Shown piece after piece: positions 47,947 through 58,365 of a DNA stretch of 64,000 nucleotides (positions within the stretch are counted from its first letter, which is position 1; each line of letters begins with the position of its first letter). The notes beneath the pieces are model-generated. The model was not told the DNA's origin. It worked only from the letters and a program-made list of their open reading frames with translations, and searched no databases. The DNA is from Pithys albifrons albifrons (taxonomy: Eukaryota > Chordata > Aves > Passeriformes > Thamnophilidae): contig NC_092497.1 in NCBI RefSeq assembly GCF_047495875.1, positions 6,168,937 to 6,232,936 of the forward strand, in the 5' to 3' direction. A program made the translations under genes and the position numbers.

Positions 47947-50900
47947 CTTGCAAATAAATTGCCCTTTCTGAGAATGAAAGACCAATCTGAACTCCCAGTT
48001 CATGTTCCTTATTTTCTAGACAATTGTCCTAAATGTTAAGATATACAAAGAAACAGACAATTCTTTGTTCAGTTTATGAATTTTGTATTCCATAGTCAGT
48101 GTATGGAAAAAAAATTGCCTTCTATACAGTGCCATTTACAAATCAGTAGACTAAAATAAGACATCTAAATATAATCCTGGGTGCTTTGCCCTTACTTTAA
48201 AAAAAATGTGATAATTGTTTTTATTCTTGGCAATCTTTACTCCACATTTCAAATATTTAATTCACTTAATCACTCATAATACTAACTTCTTGAAGTTAAA
48301 TGTGAGAACTTTGCATTTACTGTAGCTCATTCTGGATGTCAGTCTCCCCTACCTTCCTGGAAACTGAGTAAAAGATTCTGTCTGAATTGAGGAAAAATTG
48401 TTAGTGTGGAATTTTTTTTTCCCTAGAAGTCAAATATTTCTCCTTTCTCTGTGACAAGGAGATGACAAAATTAAACATTTACAAGCATTTTATTCTCATA
48501 ACTAAATGGGCAGTAAAGATTACACATATAGATGTATTGTTCTGTGACTGATTTTTTGCCCTTTATACTTCGAACAAGCATGCAAATTTCCTGAAGGTTA
48601 CAAAATCTCAACAATTTAGGGAACCAGGTATGCTGCTGCTGTCTGTAAGAAGCTGTTTCTTTTTTCAATGATCTGTCCATACTTTGGAGAATGAGGACTT
48701 CCAGAACAGGATTGTTTCACTAAGCCAAAACCTGAAAAGGATACAATTAAAAAATCTTTTAAAAGCTTTAACAGGTGCATCAATACCACTCACATTACAT
48801 GAACTAAAGATTAAATGGAAAGTGTATCTTTTCAGGATAGGATTTCTCTCATGTTTGTCTTAGCTCTCTAAAGTGTCTAACTTAAATTGGTCATTTGTTC
48901 CCCCCTCTGCTGGATGAAGACAGTTGTCTCCATCCTGTGACATATATCTAGCCCTGCTTGATAATTTACACATTGAAGCTACCTGACCCTTTCACTGCTA
49001 TAGCAGGACCCTACAGAGTTAAAGCACACCATCTACTTCTAGCAAAAAGTTAAATAAGACCAGTGAACATTAATCCCAGGCTTAATTTTATTTTCTGCGT
49101 AATTATATAGGTCATATACTTACTTTACCTCTCTTGAACTGAGCTTTAAATCCTGAGTATGACTAATGCTTCATATATCTTTCCTTGCTAAATGTCTCTT
49201 AGCACTCTATTTCCTTCTGTGAATGGAGGTTCCTGGTGCTAATGAAGTCACCTTACTGCAATTTTCCGCAGTTTCTGAATATTTTTAATAGATCCTCTCC
49301 ATTCTTTTTTTGTTTCAATAGAATATAGAAAGTCTTATCTAGTTAAACATCTAACACTGACACCTTATTCTCTTTGCACTTTTGTTTTCTTAGCTATGGA
49401 ACCTCAATGAGTGGATGCAGATGTTGTTATTTTGTTCTAGATTTCTTAGTTTCCACTGGGCTTTGTTGAACAGAGGTTTTTTACTCACTGGCAACCTACA
49501 TCGAGTTGAATGAGACACCAGCCATACTTTATTGTGCGGATTTATTGTTTGTTTTTTTTTTCCTTCCGGCATTTTATAATCAGCAACATTATTTTTATAT
49601 TTTATGCCTGTTTCATAATAATAAATGGAGATAATAAATAACATAAGGTCTTAGTAATACCCTTTCAAGGAGCAGCCCAGTGGTTGTCCCAGGGTTTTTT
49701 TGGTTTTGGGTTGTTTGTTGTTCTTTTTTTTCCCCTGTGTTGCAATGAGTGTTACTCTTTCCTGTGTTCTGCTGAATGGACAGAAGCACACAGGCAGACT
49801 GCCTACTTGCTCTTGTCCAGTCTGTGTTGGAAGCAGGTTAAATCATCTAAATGGAATAAAAACCTGCAGTTTCTCTAGGATGTCCTAATTTAGAAGAGTG
49901 TTCTGGACAGTGGCATAGAAAAGGAATGACTTACCTGCAGCCATGGCACCTCATGCAATTTTATGTGGACTGAAAACAGTTGGTGTTTCTTCCTCCTTAG
50001 TCAACAACATATTTGGCAGTTAGTTTTATGTGTTTTGAGACAATGTTTTCTCATTTTTCATCTTCCTACTTGCCTGCAGCTTTGTGAGCGAATCTGTCCT
50101 TTCATTTGTTAGACCATTGCCTCAGGTGGTATAAATTCTTTAGGTGCTAAACTACAAAATTGCACCAGGTTAAGCTAAAGCTAATAATTGGTTAGAACAG
50201 TCATTGTGGCAAATTACTGCTCCAGCTAATGAACAAGGTAAAATAAGCTTAAGGGCAGCCAAGACAAGTCCAGACAGTCTAACAGGTCCTGAGGATTTAT
50301 GTTGCTGCGTTAATACAAGCCTTAACCTGTTATCTACATGTTGTTACTATAAACCCCATGACTTCTTATTAGCATTGGCATTGCTCTATTTGCTGGGCTG
50401 CAGAATCTGACCAAACACAGATCAAGAAATGTGACAGCCAGAAGCACAGCTACACTTCAGACATGGTGATAAAGTATGAGTTTTCTTTGGAACTCACCAT
50501 CTGGAGTGGGTTCCTGGAGAGAGATGCCTGGAAGAAACAGGCATGTCCTTGAGTATCCTGCCTGGATTCCAGCTGGTGCTGCAGGAAGGCACAGAATACA
50601 GGTTCATGAGCACTTGTGACAAAGCTATGTGGATGCACTGCCACTGCTCTCAGACGTCTCACACAAATATATGAACATATAAATGAGTAACTGAGCAGAG
50701 CTCTAGTTTTCTATTGATTGTGAAGGGGTTGTTTGTTCAATTACTTTTGCTTTTTTAAGTTTTTTTGTGTTTTTTGTCTCCTTTTCTGTCTATTTTGTTG
50801 GCTGAGGTTGTTTTGATATTTTATTAGGCCATCTTCAAATACTTACTGTTTATGTTGCTTTTATTTAAAATTTACTTTGTAAATTTAATGACATGCTTAC

Positions 50901-53589
50901 TTCCAGCTGAGGTGAGCACCAAGATGTGTGAACACTCATTTAGAGTTCACTGTCTGAAATGAAGGTGGTTCAAACTGTCATTTAAAAACTAAAAACAGAG
51001 ACCCTGAGTGGCCTTTATTAGTTAAGCTGAAAGAACTAGCTCTTTCAGCATTTTGTTTTTCAGTCCTTTGTAGAATTAAGATGAAGGCAAAAAAATAAAT
51101 TAAATTTATTTTGCGAGTTAATTTAGATTTCTTTAAGATATTGGAAATACAGACTTTAATTTACCATTGACCAAATATAATTAAACAGGAATGTATAAAA
51201 GAACACATAGCTCAAAGCTAAGGGTCAGAAAGAAAGACACAAAAAATGAAAGATGATTTTTATGACAGTCCAAATTGTTAGCTTTTGTAACAAACTGCAA
51301 ACAAAAATGACTTTCCATCTCTGATTCCAGTTATTTCAAGAGATAATACTGATGGGCAAACTACAGAAAGTATGTGCTACTGTGCTTGGTATAGATAGGC
51401 AAAATAGGGCACACAGTGAGCAAAGACTAAGCTGTGTGATGCTGGGGCTGAGATACCGGCTGCTTTCTTTCGTCTTTAAATTCCAACAACCTTTTCATTT
51501 ATCCAGTAGATCACAGGAGATGTGATGGAATAAGCTCGTGCTGAGACCTTCAACCTGATATAAAAATATCAGCTATACTTGGGAAAGAAAAACTTCCGCA
51601 GTGTCCACTTCTCACCTTGAGCTCTCTGTGGAAATTGGGAGCTGCCAGACTGTGCCAAACCTGTGGCAGTGTGATGGGAACAGCTCTCCACTAGGAACGC
51701 AGCACTGGAGTTTCATTCCAAGAGGGTGCTAAACACTTTGTAGGCAGTTAGCTGCTTTAGCCTGCTTGCAGCCTGGGTTGGATCTGAACGGGTAACCTGG
51801 TTCTGAGACTGCATAAGCTATAAACAATTCTCTGAATTAGCTTTTTCTTCTTTATTGAAAGATTTTTTAAAATAAATTTTAAGGAACAGAATAAAATTAG
51901 ACAGGAAACCCTAGATTTGTACAGGCATTAAATTGGATCCAGAATCTCAGGGAACCTTATCCTGTCAGCTACATTTTGGGAAAGGGGGAAAGGAAGAGAC
52001 ATACATTTTTGTAATACAAAAGATATATGTTCTATAATATGTTGAACCTTCCTAGCAACTGCAGAAACAGAGTAAATACATTGCCTAGGCATGACTTGTT
52101 CGAAGACTGAGATTTTGCATTCATGCTAATATTTTTAAAAAGTCATTAGAAAAGAAAAAATAATAATGCAATAAAAAGATGCTAGCTGCTCTAGTATTTA
52201 TTCTTTCTCATTCCAGTGAAAAAAAAAAAAGAACAGTCCATCTCTTCTGTTTGCCTTCTTTTCATCTGCTGCCACTGTTTAAAGCTGGTGAACAGCCTCA
52301 TCCCTGCAACTCTGGAAAGAATTTTTAGGTTCCTGAAATATTGCATGCCTATTATTCACAAAATAACTGCAACTCAGGAGTTCTTCTGTATGTTCCAAGA
52401 AAATTGAGTGATATCATTAGAAATATTTTTGGAAACAAGAGAAAGATGACACAAAAATAATTAGGACACTACGAAATATGCTAAGGTTCTGAGTGTTTAA
52501 CGTTTGGGGTTTTTCTCTCCCTCCTTTTTTCTAAGAAATGTATTTATTTTAATTTACATTTAGATTAGTTTCCCAGCAGCAGATGGAAGGAATTTAAGTC
52601 AATTTGCAATAGGAGACAGACATTCTAGCCAATGAAAAATCAAAGAAAAATAGCAACATCTCTTGCTCTCCTCTTCAACAATTGTCTTCAGAATAATCAA
52701 CATCGGACAGGGGGTGGAAGGGGGGGGGTGGTGTGGAAGAACGAAACTTTCCAAGGCTAGGTGGCTCCATGCCTTAGTGCTGATGGAAGTAGCAAGAAAT
52801 AAGGATAAAGAGACTGCTAATAGAATATTTAAAATATTTTTTTACTGATAAACTGACTGGCATAACTGAAATCTGTCTGTATTACAACAATCAAGAAGGC
52901 TCTGCTAAACAAAACACTCATTTTGATGAAATCAGGAGTGTGATGAGGTCCAGCACAATTTACAACTGACTTTCCATGTGTGCTGAAGTACAGCAGATCC
53001 ATCCTTCCTAAATTTAGATAACTACTCAGGAGCTTGAATCAGAAGCCTCTCAACCTGAGATTGCCTCCCTATTCAGTAAGAAGAGATAACAATCCCAAAA
53101 CTAAGAGTTGACTTCTGACAGAGACTATTATTTTCCCTTGACTACAGTAGGAAGTTGTTCCCCAAGCACATAAAAAAGTGTGATGAATTTGGGCTATAAT
53201 ATTTTTATCTGTTGTCTTTCCCACATGCAACACCGTAGAATGAGATACATTGCTATAAAATATGGATTAGAAATAATAAAAGTATTCATCATGGCTTCTT
53301 AAGGGCGCACACTCCAACCCTCACTGGACCATGAACAATAATGCTAAGCAAATAACTTGTCACATTGCATTTCCATTTAGCTATTCCAAAGAGCAATAGG
53401 AACAATGAGTTCTCGCCATTGCCTGTAACATCACCAAATCTCCTGGAATTTGAGACATTTTCCCCTGGCAGAAGGAGGCCTTTCAGGCTTCCTGAGGATG
53501 TAAGTCCACCCTCTGTTCCCATGCCTGGCTGGGTGTCACTGTTGCTCCTTACAGATATTTCTGTAATCTCATCTCAAGGGCTGTCACAG
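47947..53589. other. Unannotated AT-rich noncoding DNA
   Basis: About 5.6 kb with no exon, RNA gene or recognisable transposon. A G-rich stretch with two long G runs occurs near 52,708-52,736. Confidence 0.45.
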
Positions 53590-54340
53590 GTAGACACTGT
53601 ACAGCTTTTTCAGGCAACCTTTCCTGTTGCTTCCCTAGACTCACTGTCAAGAGCTTTTCCTAATATGTGAAGTAATTTTTCCCTGTTGGATTTTAAAGCC
53701 TCTTTGTCTTTTCCAGTGTATCAGGATGATGAAAAATAAAGATTATTACTTTTTTTGAAGACTTATTGCATCCTCTGTCACGATGCTCCTAAGCTGAGCA
53801 GCATTCATTCAATATTTTCTCCTAGGTGATAGTTTTCAGGATTCTCAGATAATAGGGTGGCCTCCATTTTTGTAAATACCCCCCTAATTAACTGGGAAGG
53901 CAGCATGTAAATTGGAAAATGCTCTTGCCGAGGCCAAAAACTCAGTAGGTTTTGTAGAGATGACCTTGATTACACGTTTCATTATACAGTTTACCTCAAT
54001 TAGGGCAATGCCATATCACTGGCTATATTCATCTAATGACTAATGAAAAAGTCATGACTTTTTTTTTTAAATTCTGTAGATCTATTGGCTAAGCAAGAGA
54101 TTTCTATCCTGTATTTTCACAACCATTGGCTTTTTAATATTTTATTTGCTTCTACTGAGGAGTTGCTTTTTTGAGCTGCTATTTGAGCTCTTATCTCAAA
54201 TTCACTTTGAATTGTAATCGTGCCATAAAACATTTGTTATGCCTCCTGTTCTGATGTTGTCTACAAATTTAATGAATATACTCATCCAGACCATTAAGAA
54301 AAATGTTGCATAGGACTAGACCAACATAAATAGGAAAATA
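53590..54340 (-). mobile_element. Ancient CR1-group LINE relic, possibly interrupted
   Basis: On the plus strand AGCTTTTCCTAATATGTGAAG, TTTTAAAGCCTCTTTGTC, GAAGACTTATTGCATCC and CTAAGCTGAGCAGCATTCATTC follow the antisense of an old CR1 C-terminal region. The right end, TTTTATTTGCTTCTACTGAGG and then GTCTACAAATTTAATGAATATACTC, ACCATTAAGAAAAATGTTGC and ATAGGACTAGACC, follows the antisense of the FADDTKL/IDDLD segment. The order is consistent with one element. The middle (about 53,890-54,110) is not recognisable and may be decayed or an insertion. Confidence 0.65.
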
Positions 54341-56189
54341 GACACATTTCTCTACAATTTAAAGATGAGAAAATTAAGAAAAAACTAACTCTGGAGGTTA
54401 CTTTTCCTTTTCTACTCTCATTGGATTAGTTTATATGCTCTGACCATATTAGTATTAATATATACAATAATATTAGATGACATTCAGTGCTATATTGCAT
54501 AGTTTCCATGTTCTGCTGCACTAAAAAATCCCTGCTATACACTGTGAGTGACTTCCTCCATGCAATTCTTTCAACCAGCTCCTAACATTCGATATGTAAA
54601 TTATGCTTGTTTATATTGCCAATTTACCTCCTATTTAAATCACATTGGAATTTGGCCTATTGAGTTTGTGTTAATCTGCCTGGCAGGACTTGGCCTACAT
54701 TGGACAGAAGGAGGGAGAAAGGAAAAAAAAATGGAGTAATCCTCAAATATTTTTACACATTAAAAAAATTAACTAAGATAAGCTATGTAAAAATGTTTCT
54801 TTAAATGTCTAACACAGCCTCCATTTTAAACACTTATTTCCAGAGGGTTAATTAGTGCATAATTCTTCCAGCAAGAGGAAAATAATTTCCTACAAAGCTT
54901 GAATTTGGCAAAAAAAATCTACATCACATTGTCATTACAGCTGAACTTATTTAACTTTATTTTATTTAAATATCAAGTGGATATATTTAAGGCACAGGAA
55001 GGCGGGGGATCAACATGAGGGATTGAAGGCTTATGTTCATTTTTTATCCATTGTTTGTGCAGAAAAGTACAAGTACATTAAAAATGTCAGCTCATACAGA
55101 TGCTTAAGAAGTTCAGTCCTTGTAAAAAACATGTCCTAAGACTCTAATTCAGATAAGTTGCAGTGGATGGTATTTACTGTATATATTGTAGACAAAACTG
55201 CTAACAGGGCATATACTCAAGGTTTTCATTTTTCTTCTAAGTTTGACTTTCAACCTCCATTTTCCCTTCTGTTCATCTGCTTCAGGCTTATTTTTTCCCA
55301 AAAAAACCTTAGACAATAATTTTCTTGTGCAATGAACAAGGCAAGAGACAAAAAAAGAACACTTTGGTGACATTTGTCAGCTTACATGTTACATTTACTG
55401 ATAAATTTCTGTGAATTGGGCACATTTCCTCCTCTGAGTGGGATCCGCATGTAAATGGATTTGCATGCATTAACTTTATAAAGTGGTGGAGCACATTTTA
55501 GCTGTCTTCTGCTTCAGCCCTTCCTCTTCATTACCTGAAGATGCTATTCATAGGGTCAGATCAGTTGGGGAATGAGCTAAAATCAGTACTTCTGCTGAGC
55601 TAACTCAAAAGCAATGAAGTATAATGAAACAAAAAACTGAGAAAAGGGGGAGATTACAGAAAATCATGATGTTTGGGAATGAAGGGTATGCAAACGAATT
55701 GGCGTCACCTGATCCCAAAGGTACAGACAGGATTCTCACATATAAGGAACCTGGAAGTGATTGTTTTCATTTCCCTCCTACCCACTTTTGGACAAAAGAG
55801 TAAGAATTCCAACTCTGAAGATGGTAAGGAGATCAAAGACGGAAAACAAGTATGTACGGCAGAGTGGCACAACTACCAGTAGAGAACAGAAGTGAAATTT
55901 TAAAGATGATGATGATGACACTTTCTGGAGCAAACCATCACAAAAAAGTAGTGGGGAAGATGAAAATAAAACTGGTGGGAAGATGTAAATGCAGACAGAT
56001 TGTAACCATAGGGATGGGGGCAATAGAGAGCTTGTTTTAATAAGAGTAATTTCCTTACAGAATTGACCAACAGCAGTTCATACTTTGTGGAGAAGAAATG
56101 AAGAAACCATAAATGTGATTTTTAATCATTATGAAAATAATTTTCTGCTTCATGACTAGTTGCTTTATTAGGGCAAAGGAAGGCTGCCT
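54341..56189. other. Unannotated AT-rich noncoding DNA
   Basis: About 1.85 kb with no supported gene or transposon. The part around 54,780-54,990 is non-repetitive and AT-rich with TTAATTAGTGCATAATTC-type motifs; nothing more can be said without alignment. Confidence 0.4.
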
Positions 56190-56203
56190 TTAATTTAGTG
56201 ACT
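56190..56203. repeat. Target-site duplication of the 5S-SINE, left copy
   Basis: TTAATTTAGTGACT, matching TTAATTTACTGACT at 57,438-57,451 with one mismatch. The pair brackets the whole SINE plus its internal LTR-tRNA insert. Confidence 0.8.
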
Positions 56204-56321
56204 CACAGCTAGGCTTCATGAACGAAGATTTGGGAAGAGCTTTACCCACGTGGGTGTGCCCTTCCAGCCTGTGCAGGGCATTTTTTAGGTGAGGCACAGC
56301 ATGTGCACAACTGGCCCCACC
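56199..56321 (-). mobile_element. 5S-SINE, 3' part (left copy of a 123-bp duplication)
   Basis: This segment corresponds to 57,130-57,252 over its full length with 9 substitutions and no gaps. On the minus strand it contains part of the RTE 5'-region-derived body and the RTE-like 3' end (CAAATCTTCGTTCATGAAGCC). It ends abruptly at CCCCACC, where the retroviral LTR starts. Both copies begin with TGACT, the last five bases of the SINE's own target duplication. This favours local duplication of one insertion over two independent SINE insertions. Confidence 0.85.
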
Positions 56322-57054
56322 TGTCGGAGGAGACCAGACTGATGAGGAATTCACCAAGTGGCAGATATATTACAAACGCTGGGTAGACGAGGATGCGGAG
56401 GTCCAAGACCCCGGGGAGCACATGCGGTGACTGAATCGGGACCATGGGGGCTTTCGGTTGGACACTTCCCCAGTTTAAATGTTATACCCTTAATATGGCT
56501 ACCCGGGTTATTTTTCCCTTAGTCGTTCCTTATCCAAGTTTCCTCTTCCCACAAAACCCTCTGGGTCGCAGCCCCCTGTCCTGGCGCGCCCCGGCCATGG
56601 GGGCGGTTGCCAGCGGGGCCGCCCACAAGGCGTCGCTGGAGCCCGGGAGGGGTCTGTCCCTGCACCGGAGTGCCGGAAGCCCTACAGTAGAATTTCCCCG
56701 CCCACCACATTCTCCTATTGGTCCTTTTGCCGCTCCTCCCCTCCCTCCTTCCCTTCATTTGCATGCACCCAATGAAGTGCATTACTCTTCCCCGTCTTCG
56801 CCCCTTTTCCCCGCCCAAATCCGGGGAATTCCCATGCTCCCCTTATAAGCTAGCGCGTGCCATTAAAACTGGCTTTTCCTCGTGGACTCTCAGCTTGTGT
56901 GGACTCCTTCTGTCGGGGGTGGTCGCCAGGCCGAGAGCGGGAGGAGCCGACCTAAGCTTCTAAGGGGCCTGATCCGAGGGAGCCCCACTTGCTGCTTTCA
57001 TAGCCTTGCTCCTGGAAGCAGGAACCTCTCCACTGTATCAGTGGGCTTTTTACA
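56322..57054 (+). mobile_element. Endogenous retrovirus LTR (single LTR, tRNA-Lys class)
   Basis: About 730 bp from TGTCGGAGG to TTTTTACA, with the TGT...ACA ends of retroviral LTRs. The exact 3' limit is inferred because 13 bp separate it from the primer-binding site. U3 holds an inverted CCAAT box (56,717), an octamer ATTTGCAT (56,757-56,764), a CCAAT box (56,768) and a TATA box CCTTATAAGC (56,844). An ATTAAA poly(A) signal at 56,862 with GT-rich sequence (CTTGTGTGG) downstream implies a very short R. The segment is GC-rich with several CpGs, unlike its surroundings. No gag, pol or env sequence follows; after the primer-binding site the locus returns to SINE sequence. The tRNA-Lys primer type is common in betaretrovirus-like ERVs, but I cannot assign a family. 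Confidence 0.88.
56844..56867 (+). promoter_or_regulatory. LTR TATA box and ATTAAA poly(A) signal
   Basis: TATAA at 56,844-56,848 and ATTAAA at 56,862-56,867 are only 18 bp apart (start to start). Transcription would start near 56,872-56,876, just after the poly(A) signal, which then lies in U3 with a short R region. Confidence 0.7.
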
Positions 57055-57067
57055 ATCTGCTGATAAT

Positions 57068-57132
57068 TGGCGCCCAATGTGGGGCTCAAACCCACGACCC
57101 TGGGATTAAGAGTCCCACGCTTTACTGACTGA
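57068..57132 (+). other. Primer-binding site extended to 65 nt: complement of tRNA-Lys(CUU)
   Basis: TGGCGCCCAATGTGGGGC is the 18-nt complement of the 3' end of tRNA-Lys1,2, including the post-transcriptional CCA. The match continues without gap through the T arm, the anticodon arm (AAGAG, giving anticodon CUU) and most of the D arm to GACTGA at 57,132. That is 65 of about 76 nt, with about 5 transition differences from a standard vertebrate tRNA-Lys(CUU) recalled from memory. Only the first roughly 11 nt of the tRNA are absent. Normal plus-strand synthesis stops at the modified A58, leaving 18 nt; here copying ran past it, and the base opposite A58 (57,086) is T as templated. The CCA shows that the template was a mature tRNA, not a tRNA gene. 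Confidence 0.9.
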
Positions 57133-57439
57133 CTCACAGCTAGGCTTCATTAACGAAGATTTGGGAAGAGCTCTACCCACATGAGTGTGCCCTCCCAGCC
57201 TGTGCAGTGCAATTTCTAGGTGAGGCACAGCATGTGCACATCTGGCCCCACCCTTTAACTCCTAAGGTTCATCTACCAGTCCCAAGTGAGCTTGGACAGT
57301 GACAGTGAAGTCCTCAGGACTAGAACCTGCAGCACCCAATATTCCCAGGAGGTCTCCCATCCAAGTACTAACTGGGTCCAACCCTGCTTTGCCTCTGAGA
57401 TCAGATGAGATTTTGTGTCAGGGTGGCATGGCTGTAGTT
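57130..57439 (-). mobile_element. 5S rRNA-derived SINE with RTE-derived body and tail
   Basis: Read on the minus strand from 57,439: a 5S rRNA-like head (to 57,324), then a body matching the RTE leader region at 27,456-27,575 (shared blocks CTGAGG, CACTGTCCAAGCTC, CCTTAGGAGT, GGGGCCAG, GCTGTGCCTCACCTA), then a 3' end matching the last about 40 bp of the RTE copies (GTGGGTAGAGC, TTCCCAAATC, GAAGCCTAGC). It is about 310 bp without the internal insert. Carrying both ends of an RTE identifies the RTE as the likely source of its reverse transcriptase; RTE-derived SINEs joining 5' and 3' RTE ends are known in other animals. Unlike the two RTE copies it lacks an ATG-repeat tail. SINEs have no protein; they rely on a partner LINE. 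Confidence 0.87.
57324..57439 (-). other. 5S rRNA-like head of the SINE (internal pol III promoter)
   Basis: The complement follows vertebrate 5S rRNA along its whole length: CTACAGCCATGCCACCCTGA at the 5' end, then GATCTCAGAGGCAAAGCAGGGT, GTTAGTACTTGGATGGGAGA, CCTCCTGGGAATATTGGGTG and GCTGCAGG at the 3' end. The A-box, intermediate and C-box region is largely preserved, so the head could once have driven pol III transcription. There are about 20 substitutions against functional 5S rRNA. It fuses directly to the RTE-like body without the usual T-run terminator. It is not a functional 5S gene. Confidence 0.9.
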
Positions 57440-57451
57440 AATTTACTGACT
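57438..57451. repeat. Target-site duplication of the 5S-SINE, right copy
   Basis: TTAATTTACTGACT, directly after the 5S head; partner of 56,190-56,203 with one mismatch. Confidence 0.8.
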
Positions 57452-58365
57452 AAACTTGACAGAATAACACAAGGTGTATATAAGAAGCAAAGTAATTTTA
57501 TTTGGGGGGAAAAGGTTGACTTTTTTATTTGTTTTGTAATTTGTTGAGGCTATTTGATGTTGTTCAACAAATTTCATGCAATAGGAAATTAGAAGATCAT
57601 CAAGCTTGCAAAGTTAAACATTGCAAAATTATGAAATTCTGGCATTTACTCCCTTCTCTATGGCCCTAATTTAGCTGCTTTGTGTTGGACTGCATTGAAA
57701 TTTCCTCAATTGCATGTGTGGAAAGATTATAGGAACAAGCATCAAGAAAATTGGATCTATTATCTTCTCATATACATACACACTCATACATACAAACCTA
57801 AACTTGTCTTTCCCAAGCAAATCTTCTCAACAATTTCCTCTCTGCCATCTTTGTAAATTAATGTGACCCTGAGCTGAAATATTGATGTCCAACTTCTATA
57901 GGTACCCATGATGACACTTGTAAAGTAAAAATGATCCAACAAAATCTCATCTCCTGGTTTAGAAGCTTGATATTGAAGCATCTGCAACACAACTCAGATG
58001 TATTCTGAGTTGATGCCAGCATATCAGGAGCTGCAAAATCCAACAAAGAGTAATCTTCAGTTCAGAAAAGGCTACCTACATCTTTTCCACATGATGAATT
58101 CCCCCACAGACTGGCTGGTGGGGCACACACAACACATAAATCAAACTTAACTCCTCTTCCACTTTAGTTTTTCAGCTCACCTTTATAAAGAAAACAGCGT
58201 ATTATTTTATTTAGTCTAAGGACACCTTAGCAATAAGGGGGAGAGAAGAAAAAAAAAAGACAATAATAGATATTTTAATGAAAGCTTGTTAACCTAAAAG
58301 TAAGCTTTTTTACTCTTTAGGAAGATGTTAAAACTGCTGTGTTCGCAATTTTGGGATAACTAAGG
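57452..58365. other. Unannotated AT-rich noncoding DNA
   Basis: No recognisable gene or repeat between the 5S-SINE and the retroviral remnant. Confidence 0.4.

Noticed and set aside
53365..53670. 101-codon plus-strand frame, considered as an exon
   Set aside because: Its right part overlaps an ancient CR1 relic and the rest has no domain or splice context.
56444..56848. 134-codon open frame in a GC-rich region, resembling a CpG-island first exon
   Set aside because: It lies in the U3 of an LTR with TATA box and poly(A) signal immediately downstream, and ends at a primer-binding site; the GC-richness is viral.
57068..57132. A host tRNA-Lys gene on the minus strand
   Set aside because: The CCA end is encoded, the first about 11 nt are missing, no T-run terminator follows, and it sits exactly where an LTR primer-binding site should be.
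57324..57439. A functional 5S rRNA gene
   Set aside because: About 20 substitutions, fusion to RTE-like sequence, no terminator and a SINE target duplication show that it is a SINE head.
56199..57439. Two independent 5S-SINE insertions flanking an LTR
   Set aside because: The shared segments have identical ends relative to the insert, equal length (123 bp) and share part of the locus-specific target duplication; local duplication is simpler, though not proven.
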